From assembly GCA_030867875.1 (NCBI GenBank), contig JAOWCC010000287.1, forward strand, positions 503,501 to 567,500: DNA of 64,000 bases. The letters are read 5' to 3'. Under the pieces are notes generated by a model. That model was not told the origin of the DNA and did no database searches. It saw only the letters and a program-made list of their open reading frames with translations. Numbering within the stretch: position 1 is the stretch's first letter; the number at the start of each line of letters is the position of its first letter. The position numbers and the translations under genes are program-made. Of the stretch, positions 25,001 to 37,000 are shown one piece after another. This stretch comes from Actinernus sp. WN-2022. Taxonomy: Eukaryota > Cnidaria > Anthozoa > Actiniaria > Actinernidae.

Positions 25001-28000
25001 CGTAGAACAGAAAACTGTCATCACTCCATTTATATAGATACCAGTGTGTCAACAGTACAGCACAAAACTCATCTGGATTTTGTTTATCTTTTCATTTGAC
25101 ATGTCGGGTAGGTTTACTGTAGTAAAGAAAGCTCATGAGTTTTACCTCAGTAAAGGCAAATTTACTGAAGTAAACCTTCAAGTGTGACCTCAGCCACTGT
25201 CAATATTCAATCTGTTATTACAAACACCATGAATCATTTTACTTGAATGCCATCAAGGTCCTTTTTCTGTGACATACAGTATACATGTATGGGTTAGGGT
25301 TAGGGTTATGTTTTAAGTGACTACTTAAAAACAGCAATGCTAGAGGACTTGCAAATAATAAAAGGCAAACTATTCCAAAGCCTTGGGGCGCAGGCAGAAA
25401 ATGCCCTGTCTCCGTATGTTTTAGTGAATGTTCTTCACTGAATTAAAAGTTCATTAGATGCAGATAATTATATTTATATTTATAATTATAGATTTAGATT
25501 TATAACAGTTGATATGCTTGTAGTATAGTACATGTTTATAACAGTCCATATACTTGTTAGTACAGGGCATGTTTATAACAGTAAAGCATTGCCTTGTACA
25601 GTTACATGAGTAGTATAAGCGGGATTAAAATGATACCACTTTTTCTTGCACAACAAAACTCAAAAAGTGAATTCAGAAATTCATTTTTGAGTTTTCTTGT
25701 GCAACAAAAAGTTGTATCATTTTAATCCCGCTTATACTACTAGGGGTAACTAAGGGTCATTCAAAGTGTCACTAGACATTCTTGTACATAAAATCCAACT
25801 TGATAATCCTATTAGAGATATGATTACATATAGTTATATCGCTGCAACATCCTTACACATAAAATCTGAATTTGGAGTGTCTGTTAAAGCTATCCTAACG
25901 TATAGTTATATCGAAGGGAGAATGGTGAGACCACGTAGTGAACCACTTCCACGGAGTCTAGCTCGAGAGGCAGGTGCCATTCTAGAGGAGAGAGATGGAA
26001 TGCTCGAGGGAGTGGAGATAGGTCGCCGTACTATTCGATGGCGCTTCTTCCAAGGTGTGGCAGGAGACTTGACTCCTAGGATCATGGAAAAGTTAGTTGC
26101 AAAGGTAACCACCAGCTTTTACCTGCGATACAGCTACACCTATCGCATTCGAAATGTCAATGACGGACGCGTGATTCTATTCTCCAAGACTGTCCCAGGC
26201 TCTCCATGGGTGAACATCCTAGGAGACGCAGAAGAGTGGATCGATAGCAAGGAGACAGCTCGTTTGAATCCCGACAACATCAATCGACCAAATACCCAAT
26301 GGGCCTTCATTCGTTGGATCTACGTAGATGTAAAAGTTGTGATCGATCGTCAGCTTCTGTTGGGAACAGGTCCACTGCCCCAATGGCTTCGCCAGAAAAA
26401 AGGAATGATTGCCCTTGATCGATATGGTGACAATCTATGTCTTTGGCGCTGCCTTGCCATGCATGAAGGAGCACGAATAGATAGGTGTTGCGTCAAAGCT
26501 CGAAAACTTGCCCAGGCCTTCTATCGTCTGACAGCACCCACACAAGACGTTCCCAGAACTTCCTTAGACCAGCTGGAGGAAGTCGAGTTGCACTTTAGAA
26601 TCGGTATTCGGGTGTACGAACCTACGGAGGATGGCGCTTGGCATCTGATGCGACATGCAGCTCACTACAAGCATACGATGACGATTGGGATATACGACGG
26701 ACATGCCTTCTACATCAAGAACATCAACAAGCTAGGGCACATCTACGTATGTAACGATTGTAAGCAACGGTTCACACAGGCTTGCCACCTTCAACGCCAT
26801 GCAGATCGTTGCAGGCGTGGCGAAACGAAGATTGTTTGCCCCGGAAAAGTAATCACAGTACCCCAGTCGGCATACGAAAAAGCCTTCTGGCCAGAGAGCA
26901 CAGCCAGCAAAGTCGCTTTATGCTGGTTGGAATGCGAAACCAAAAGGATTGGACAACACATTCATCATGCAGCTTGTGGGCATGGTGGAGAGCATTGGAT
27001 AGAAGGAGCGCCGGTCGACGGCTACGAACCTTTTTCGAAAACCATCTTCCAATTTCATGGATGCTATTTCCATGGCTGCCCGAAATGCTTCCCTAGGGAA
27101 AGGAGGCTCTATCTCAAGACCTGTGAAAGAACGGCAAAGCTACAAGGAGCTGGTTATACAGTAGTGGAAGCTTGGGGCTGCTCCACAAAGAAGAAAAACA
27201 AACCGGTCCCCACACCAACACAAACTGTCTACCCACACTTCATAGTTTACGATTTCGAAGCCTATCTCGATACAACGAAAGGAAGACAACCAACAGAACA
27301 CTTGACCATCGAAAACGTCCATGTCCCAATATCAGTATCAATTGCCGACACGTACGATCGAAAGCCAACCCACATCTGTCGACGCAATCCAAAAGAACTC
27401 ATCAAAGCCTTTGTCAAAGAACTCCAGCAAAGAGCAGAGACAATCCAAGGAGCTATGGAAAGATGGTTTTGGCTTGATTCACCCAAATTCTCCTTTTACA
27501 CCCTACCAAAGAGTCAACAAGCGAAGATCAACGAATGGATCTATCAAGTTCCAGTGTTGGGATTCAACTCTGGCAGGTATGATCTCAACCTGATCAGGGA
27601 GCACTTTGTAGGAACCGTTGCCGACACATGCAAGAAAGTCAGAGTAGCAAAGAAAGCCAACACCACTATGTTTCTATTGACTCCAGATTTCCGTTTCCTA
27701 GATGTGATTAACTACCTTGGACCTGGAACTTCCTACGAAAGGTGGGTCAAGGCATATGGATGTGAATCGCAAAAGAGTTTCTTCCCATATGAGTGGTTCG
27801 ATTCTCCCAACAAGTTGGATCACATTGGATTACCAGACTATCCAGAGTGGGGTTCGAAGTTGAAAAGAGAACACCTACTATCTAGGGAAGAGTTCGAAGA
27901 CTGCAAGCGCACCTTTCTCGACAAGGGAATGGAGACCTTTGCAGACTGGCTACGATACTACAACAACCTAGATGTAGTTCCATTCCTAGAGGCACTCGAA

Positions 28001-31000
28001 AAGATGCAAGATTTCTATCACGAGAAAGGAGTAGACATGCTGAAAGACGCAGTGTCCATTCCAGGAGTCTCACTACAGTTCCTGCTTCGAGGTAGTGTAG
28101 AAAGGGGAGCTGAGATGTATGCTCCAAGTAAGGAAGCCTACCTCATGCTGAAAGACGCTGTCGTGGGAGGTCCAAGCATAGTGTTCACCAGACTCCACGA
28201 AGCGGGAAAAACTAAGATTCGTAGTCATCAGGGAGGAACTAAGATTTGTCGTAAGATTCTTGGATACGATGCCAACGCCCTATATCTTTCTACCATGGAG
28301 CTTGAAATGCCTTGTGGAAAAGAAGAGGTCATTCGCTACGATGAGCCAGGTCTAGAAGCCGAAGGATTTGTCGAATGTCTACAAAATGGTTCGTGGTTTG
28401 GATATGCAGAAGTAGACATTGAGATACCAAAGAAATTGTGGAAGAAATTTGAGGAGATGCCACCCTTCTTCTACAACAAGAAAATCCCCAAGGAAGCAAT
28501 TCCTCCACAAATGTTGGCCTACCTTGAGAAGACTGGTAGAAAGCTCAGCGAGGAAAAGAAGTTAGTTGGAAGTCTCTCTGGAAAGAAGTTGCTCCTCTAT
28601 GAGCCTCTATTACGTTGGTATGTAGATCATGGCGCAGTGATCACTGCTGTCTACCGTACAATAGAATACGAACCCAAAGAAATCTTCGGTTGGTTCGTAG
28701 ACCAGGTCACCGAGGCACGTCGTATGGGAGATGAAGACAAAGGTGTGGCTTTGTTGGCAGATGTGTTCAAACTACTGGGAAACAGCGCTTATGGAAAGTT
28801 GCTCGAAGACTTGGGACGCCAAACAAAGGTCACCTATACAAAAGATGAGAAGGTTGTGGACAAGGCATTGCGAAGTGTTTGGTTCGAAGACCTGGAAGAG
28901 ATTGGCGAGGCATACGAACTCGAGAGTAGGAAGGACCAGATCCGAATCAAACGCCCTTTCCAAGTAGGTATCGCTGTTTACCAGCTCGCAAAGCTGCGTA
29001 TGCTTGAGTTCTACTACGACTTCATCGACAAGTACATCGATCGCAATGATTTCGAATACATACAGATGGACACAGACAGTGCCTACATTGCCATCTCTGG
29101 AAATAGTCTCGATGAAGTTGTACGACTGGAACTACGAGAGGATTTCGAAGCCGAAAGGAAGGAATGGCTAGCTTGGGACGAACGGAGCAGTCGTACGCCA
29201 GGACTCTTCAAACTCGAATTCGAAGGACAGCGCGCCATTGCCCTATGCTCGAAAGCCTACTACGTCGATACGGGTGGCAGCAAGAAGTATTCCGCTAAAG
29301 GTATGTCTAGGCGTCACAACGATATTACGTGGGATCGATTCAAAGCAGCCCTCCAGGGTGATATCGACATGGCGGAAAACCGAGGCTTCCGACTATCGCC
29401 AGAAGGCATAGCAACCTACAAACAACGGAAGCTTGGGCTATCGGCTTACTACGACAAAAGACGCGTTCTTCCCGATGGAATCCACACCGAGCCAATAGAG
29501 TACGCTGTTTAGCGTCTAGGTACAAACAGAATTCCTTTTGGTGGTAGTTCTGTATCCCTAGGAACGACTTGTAGCTCTTCACGAACGAATCCACGTTTGG
29601 GTGCGTCCTTCTCCTTCGCAAGGTAGTAAAGCACAGGCTGTCCCGAAGATACTACACTTCGCGAAATGGTGTGTATTTGCAAACTCCACACAGGATCAGT
29701 AGCTCTACGTTTTTCACCTCCTTCCAATTCTCCTGGTGCGTAAAGATATCGAACTAGAACGTCGAATGGTAGACGCTCTTCTCTCAATCCAACGGTGCGC
29801 GAATACGTAGGAGTCTTAAGATCTACTTGTTGCGCCACCACAGAATTCGAAGGCTCTTTACCAGTCAACCGAGTCACCTCACTATTCATAGCTTTGATAA
29901 CCATTGGTAAACGAACTACCCATTCTCTACTACGTTCATCTGATCCTTCCGAAGTAAGTACCATCTCTTGTGCATACTGATACCCAAACAATCTCTCGGC
30001 TAGAGTTCTATTTGCTCTTTCAACAAAACTTTGCGCTCTATGATTACCAGCCTCACCTCGTTGAACTTTCGTACCATGTAGTTCTAGCGTTTCAGACATA
30101 CGTCCCATGAATTCTCTACCAGGATCTACTTGCAAAGTCTTTGGCCATTCTAGTGGACTACGTTTATAGATTCGTTCGAATGCCGCAGAAACTTCACCAC
30201 TATCTTTAGATGCCAAAGGTTCGGCTTCTTTGTATCGAGAAGCTACATCGATTACCACTAATGCATACTTATATAGTTTCCTTCCACGTCCAGGCCGATC
30301 GTGTGGTAGAAATATCAAATCAGCTTGGTGGACTTCATTTGGTTTCGATACAGTCCAATGTGGTCGTGGAATGTGTTTTGGTGGTGGTAGATATATTTGC
30401 CACATAGATTGCTTTTCCAACCAACTCCTAGCCACGTCTTCTGATGCTTTCGCTGCTACCGATAGCTTGCCAATTGCAGAGTGACCTTTCCAATAGCCCA
30501 TAGGACCATAGAAGATATTCGCAAGTTTAGAATCCATCATACATCTATACATTCTAACCTTCAACAGATGAAAAAAAAAAAAAAGGAAGAATGAAGAAAG
30601 TCGTTGCGTGACCCTCTTCATTCTTCCTTTTTTCTTTTTTTAGTAACTTACTAGTAGCTTAGGGTAACTTACTAGTAGCTTAGGGTAACTTACTAGTAGC
30701 TTAGGGTAACTTACTAGTAGCTTAGGGTAACTTACTAGTAGCTTAGGGTAACTTACTAGTAGCTTAGGGTAACTTACTAGTAGCTTAGGGCAACTTACTA
30801 GTAGCTTAGTAGTAGCTTAAGTAGCTTACTAGTAGCTTAGTAGTAGTATCTATATCCATTTACTAATAGTGTATCCAACGCCTAGCATTCCACCACCAAC
30901 GTAGAGCAACTCGCCAGTCTTCTGATTGTTTGAGGGTTTGTAGTAGTCAGATAAGCGGGGTTCTTTCATCTCTTTGAGACGTTTAAGCGCCTTACGTAAC

Positions 31001-34000
31001 TTATCGGATCGCACTAAGGCTTCGTTGGTATCTCTTTGATCGTTGTGTGCTTTGCGTTCAAGACCTTCCTGCTCTTGTGCATAGTCATATAAGCTTTGAC
31101 GTTTGATTCTATACGCTTTCATTTCACGTTCTAGTTTTTCAGTGGCCCTATCGTGTCTCTCTCGTTCCTTATCTACAGCATCGTCCTTTCCAAACATTCT
31201 AGCTAGTATGCCACCACCAGTAAATGCCGTCGCATTCAAAACAGCGCCGAAGATCGACATACCAATTGCTGCTAGTGCCATTATTGTTTGGTCTTTTCTT
31301 TTTCTTTCTCAAGTTGTTTCTCAAGATATTCCTTTGCGTATAAGCTACCAACTATCACGGCAGTCCACTTTGCGTAATTCACTATGGAAGAAGAAGGATC
31401 GCTAAGCATAGATTCCTTGGTAGTCTTTTTTACGATCCACCCAATACCAGCAGCGAGTCCAACGATTTTGACTGCATCGGTTGCCGTCTTCGTCAATTCC
31501 TTCTCCATCTAGATATATACTACTATGGTCTCGAGTCTTTAAGTGTTACTCCATGTCTAGTGCCGTTGGCTTTGCCGGAGCTGCAGGTTGTGTCGTTCTA
31601 ACGGTGGCAACACGCTTATTACCATCTACATACTTCTTGTACGCAAAGTACGTGCCAAACAATGTAGCGCCAGTACCGATGACTGCGAGGATAGTCAGGT
31701 TTTCGATCCGACCTTTCTCTACGTCGACTTCTTTGCATGATTCGCTTTCGCGCGTCAACTCTCTCTTCTGAGATTCTCTAGCGAGCTTGTTGCTTAATGC
31801 TAGTGCCTTTCCGGCTGCGACGCGCTTTGGGTTTTTTACCTTAGTTGGTACAGTCGTTGGAGGATTCGCAGTTATCTGATCCTCCATCTTGATTCAATAT
31901 AGTAGGTATATGTGGAGGTTCAACAGTTGTTCCAGGAATGACTACGTGACCAGATATGTGGAATAGGACGCTAGCTAGAGCTACAAGGCGACCTGCTTTG
32001 AGCGATAGTAGGCCAGTCGCAGCACTGATTTCGTTGCGGACTAGAGGGTCTTCTTGTAGGTCCTTGATTAGGGCTTCTTGAGAATCTATTGGTACTAGGT
32101 AGGCAACTAGGCGGGTAGCTAGACGCGTCACGCCGTCGACTAAGCCTTTCGTTACTTGCTGAGCTAGGACGGCCTGATACCTCCTATACAACTTGTCTAT
32201 TTCTTTCTCAGGAAGTCTAGAGATGTCTCCTAGAGAAAAGTTCTTACCTAAGTATTCTTTCGTTACGCCTGTTGCGGCTAAGATCGAAAGTGATTCGCGA
32301 TTGTCCGACGTAACGTCTAGGTTGGTTGGTGGTGGGCCTGTTACATCCTCACCGAATATCTCGAGTACTTCTTTATCCATGATAATATGTTGTAGGTGCT
32401 GGGAGCTCTAACACTACCTCGAAAGGATGGCGGAGACAGAAGCACATGCGAGCGAACTTATGGGATCCAAGTATCATTCGTAACTCTTTACATTCTTGCG
32501 AGCCTCCATAATCCTCAAATATCCTTTTACCATCTACGGCCGATGCTGTATGGAATGCTACTACGATAGCTACGTTCTCACGGAAGGGTTTACATATGCT
32601 CGTTAGTTGTTGGGACAGCACCCAAACGGAAATCCCTATATGTCGTGCAGAAAAGGCTAAGTCCACTAGCTTGTCAGTTCGTTTCTTGACGTCCTTCGAT
32701 GCGGCGCAATCATCGAGAATCAATAGAGTATTGGTACCTGACCAAAATGTTGTGCAAATACTCAAAGTAGCATCGATGGCATCCTGCGGTGGTGACATGA
32801 CGAAGAAACGAGGATCTCGATTTGCAAATCCACGATAAGTTTTGTTGTGGGCATACGTAGGACAAATCAGTACTATGTAATCGAACTTACCACGAAATGA
32901 TCCACGAAGTTGTTCTATGAGAAACGCAGTCTTCCCACAATTCGTCGGACCGACTATGAGTGCGTTGAACGGCACGTGCTCTACGAGAGAATCCATCAGT
33001 ATAATATACTTTGCAGAGATCTGTTCAATATCGTGACCTGAGCATCCGCAAGGACATAGATGTGCATTTTCACATTTCCACTTCCCTTTGCAGTTCTATG
33101 TATGCGAATGTCGATGTCCTTTCCACTACCGGTTTGTGCCAAGCCATCACCATGAACGGTGGAATCTTTTGCTGTGCGACAATCGATTAGAATAGAGAAT
33201 CTATTTTCAAAGAACTTCTTTGGAGTCATAGAAGTATTGGGTGTGCCAAACCAGCTTCTTGCAGCCTCCCAGAAATCTAGGGGAAGCATGCCGCTTGGAA
33301 AGAGTCTGTTGGGAATCCCATTGACATCTACTTCTACCTTTAAGATATCTGGATTCGAGAATGCTTCACTATCTCGCGTGCCAATGGTAGGTGGATCTAT
33401 GAATAGTAGAAGCAGTCCAGCAAAGGATCGTCGTGGAACATTGATGTTTTGAGATATCAAAGTATCGGACGTTTTAGCGATATCTACTGTTTTGAAGTGA
33501 ACAGCGTAGTTGTATAGGAATGCAGTACCTATTTCATATTTGTGAAGTGCACTACTAGCCAGCGTTTCGTTCCTGATTGCTTCGTATTCTAGTTGGAGGT
33601 TGGTAAGTTGGTACGTACCTATCTTCGTCGTATCCGATCCAATTACAACCTCGTTGGCAGACGCTAGAGTTAACTCGAACGTAATGGTACTTTCTAAGGC
33701 ATGTGGATATAGAACTCCATGTTGTGTCAGAATGTCAACATCTAAGGGAATCCTATACTTAGAACCACATGCAGTTAGGAGCGCGTTGTCTGCAGCAGAT
33801 GAAGTACTTGCGTCACCAGCTTTCGATCGTAGCTTATTCAAGTTCTCTGATTGAATGCCTTGTTGTATTCTAGACTCTCTCTCCTGCGTAGATAGGTATA
33901 CATCGGAGTATGTTTGTAGGAGGTCTGGCCTGACAAGGTCTTCTACTGTTTCAGCTCCCATCCTACAGATTCTACGCATGACCAAACAGCGTCCAACGTT

Positions 34001-37000
34001 CGAAACGACTCTGTTATTCACATGTCCACCAGATAGTACGATGTCGCCCAATAGCGCTAAGCTACCAGGTACTAGTACTACATCTTCTGCTAGCTTTGGA
34101 ACTTCTACGTATAGAGTCTCACCTGGATTGGCAGATGATCGAGTGAAAGTTTTCCTATACAAGTCTCGTGGAGCCTTGAGTGCATGAGGCTCTCTTCGTA
34201 CTTGTGTGGGATCCAATGTTAACGAGATCATGTTGAATATAACTATATATGTAGATATGTTTAACATGGCCTCTGAGGGTAGGTATGATGAAAGAACTGA
34301 TGAAGCTGAAAGAGGAAGAGACTACGACAACGATGATACTGTCAATGAAGAAGCACGGAAATTGGCGTCAGACTCTACGAATGTGGATCCGAGTGAATCA
34401 TTAAACCTGAAAACTAGACGCGACTTCGCCAAGGAAGGTGCTCGACCAAAGAATCGGGAAACCTCGTTTACCGTAGAAGATAACGATTACTTCGACGAAC
34501 TCGTTGCGGAGGATGAGGATAGAATCAAACATCCGAAATTTAGCGATCGCCACGTAGTCTTCAAAACAGGCACATCGGATGAAATGAAACAAATGCTATT
34601 CGATACTGTATGGAAACACTATGTGGATGTAGGGATTCGTGGAGGATTCATTGAGATAACTGGAATATGGGAGGCCAATAAGGAACTGGCTAGAATCTAT
34701 CTTCACGTACTTGGAAGTAAAGAGAAGCCCATACCTTTGACCACAGTGAAGGGTGAAAGATATCAAAGTATGGGTAAAGATCTCAAATTTGCCCTAGGTC
34801 CTACAGATGCAGAAAGAGAAGACCAAGTCCTCCAAGGTCAAGAAAAGGCCGCCGAACATCTCAAAGTAGAAGATAGCATACTTCAAGACCTAACGTCAAC
34901 TGAGGATCAGAAGGAAGCGGCTAAGAAAGAGAAAGTACACATCCATAACGAAATAGAATTACTCGAACGTCAAGAGGGAGCCATACTAGAACGTATGTCG
35001 CTACGTGAAAGGATCAAATACATTTTTAGAAAGCATGGAATGACTGTTCTTGCAGTGGTAACTTCTATTGGCGCTATCGTTAGTACGATAGTTTCCCTGT
35101 TGTCGAAATCCATACCAAAACCAATAAAGACTGGTATTGATAAAGCAGCAGATGCAGTAAAGAAGGGATTGCAAACGACTGGGGGGTTGTTGAAAGAAAT
35201 GGGAAAGAAACTTGGACAGATCCTACCTGGAATGATTGGATCGATTGCGAGTTTCATATTTACTATGGCTGGTAAAGCTCTGGGAGTACTAGCACAGAAC
35301 GTTTGGTTATTCATCGTAGCAATAGTGGTGATCACGATAGAGCAATACAAACGACGTTAACGAAACAACATCCATGCAATTCCAGCTGCGGCAATGGATG
35401 TCACTGCGAGATTAATTTCATGTTGTGGGGCAGCCTTTTGTACGGGATCTTGTTTCTTGTGCGTGACAGCCTTTGGTACAGGAACTCGTTTCTCGAGATG
35501 CGGCACCAATTTCTTATCTGGTGGTCCTTTCATAGGAAGAGGTAGGTGTCCTTTGCCTTCTGCATTGATGTCGTTAGTGCCTAGCACCATATCTTTCGTA
35601 GCTTTCGGGATTGGATTCTTATAGCCATCTTTCTCACTAAGATAGTACACTAGATTGCTTGGCAATAATCGCACACCTGGAGCTATTGCTAGATCGAGCC
35701 TCTTATGCGTCCTCGTTACAGCAGTAAGATAGTTATTGTAGCTCACCACTAAATCGTTTTCGAGAATAGCGCCTTCGACTAAGCTCTTGAACTTTTCCTT
35801 GACGTTATGGCTATCTACACCTATGATGGATTCGTTCAAGTCGGCTTGAGCACCAAGCATGCAATATCCAAAAGCCTCGACAGATCTATCCAATCTACCT
35901 AATCCAACATCTGTCAAACCCTTTCCGATTGGTGGTGTAAACCAATTGTATTGCTTTCCTTCATGTTCATCGTTCCTAATGAAGGCCACAAGATTGCCCT
36001 GATCCTCCTTACCGCCTTGGTCTGCAAATAAGTTATGTTTCTGAGGCCATGTGGTTGCACCTTTGTCATAGCTTCGGTCTCCATGGACGTTTACGTATCC
36101 TCTCCAACCTGGGTACAAAAGGAATATATCTCCTAGTCCATTATTCCTACCTCCGTGCCATCGGAAATCTGGTGTTCGAGATATACCAAATTCGATGCAC
36201 AATTTCTTAAGAGCTGATTTGTTATAGGGGTTATCCATTTGCTTGAAATGAGAGTTACCAGGTAAAGGAACTCCATGAGTACCACCAAGTTCACGTAGAA
36301 TTCTTCGTATCGTGAAATAAACATGGAATCGTAGGAACCCCTGAACGACTGGTGGATACGTTTTGAAAATAGGATCAAACAATGACACTCCACATCCAGA
36401 AGTCGCACACCACGTTGCAAAATTCAATTGTTGAGGCCAGTATTTGAAATCCGGACCATGTAACCAATGGTAGGACTCATTTGCTGTCATATGCTTTACG
36501 ACGGTCTCCTTGAATATATTTGGAACGCCTGCTTCGAACCTATCCTTTGGGGTGCCATATATCCATAGATTAGTGAGATCGATATCTTGTGCCGGTCCAG
36601 TAGAAGGAACTGCTGTAATAGGATATTTTGCACTATTGTCTAGGATCAACGTAGATGGGAAACCTTTATGCATATCCCACAACGCATTATCGATGCGTCT
36701 TTGAGTGACTGCAGGTAGCTTTGAGACATCATTGCCGTAAACGACATAGCTAGAATCTCCATCTCGAAACCAAATACTCGTCGAATACTTGCCTGGACCG
36801 TTCACTTCCGTAGAGGGATAGAACTTGTGAAGATCTGCATGTGGGTATCGTTTCTTGAACTTTGCTAATAGATCTGCATTCAACGTTGCGATCTCTCTAC
36901 TTTCCAACACCCCCTCATAAACTGTTTTGGTGCCAAGGGCTAGGTCAAGCGCCTTGCCTGCGCGCCCATGCAAGACCCTTAGCTGACCTCCACCTGCCTT

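Larger units (their letters stand above)
12314..25195. mobile_element. outer transposon-like frame with nested insertions
   Basis: The left end GGCTGAGGTCACACTCG (12314) is matched in reverse complement by the right end (CAAGTGTGACCTCAGCC, ending 25195). Both are followed inward by GTTTACT-type repeats. ACT flanks both sides (12311-12313 and 25196-25198), a possible 3-bp duplication. If the ends belong together, the original element was only about 1.3 kb and received the MULE (13037-16653) and the Gypsy element (16907-24845). No transposase of its own is seen. Alternatively these are two separate copies of one MITE in opposite orientation. Confidence 0.5.
25609..25921. repeat. Polinton left terminal inverted repeat, ends at the PolB start codon
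   Basis: 313 bp matching the right end in reverse complement. The first 133 bp (25609-25741) are a palindrome. The inner part carries TATAGTTATATC twice (about 25832 and 25903), the second 10 bp before the PolB ATG. Confidence 0.92.

Noticed and set aside
25291..25308. Telomere or chromosome end (TTAGGG repeats)
   Set aside because: Only three units within unique intron DNA; an interstitial trace at most.
25766..25921. N-terminal 52-codon extension of PolB
   Set aside because: It lies in the terminal inverted repeat, which is noncoding at the other end, and includes the presumed promoter.
30541..30621. N-terminal extension of the integrase (FFLFFFFHLL)
   Set aside because: It translates the A-tract hairpin and is an artefact of the open frame; starts at 30540 or 30552 are more likely.
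32193..34187. + strand ORFs opposite the ATPase and capsid candidate
   Set aside because: Antisense shadows without recognisable features.
34232..34267. Upstream start codons of the two divergent genes at 34206 and 34267
   Set aside because: Both frames would run through the palindromic promoter and into the opposite gene.
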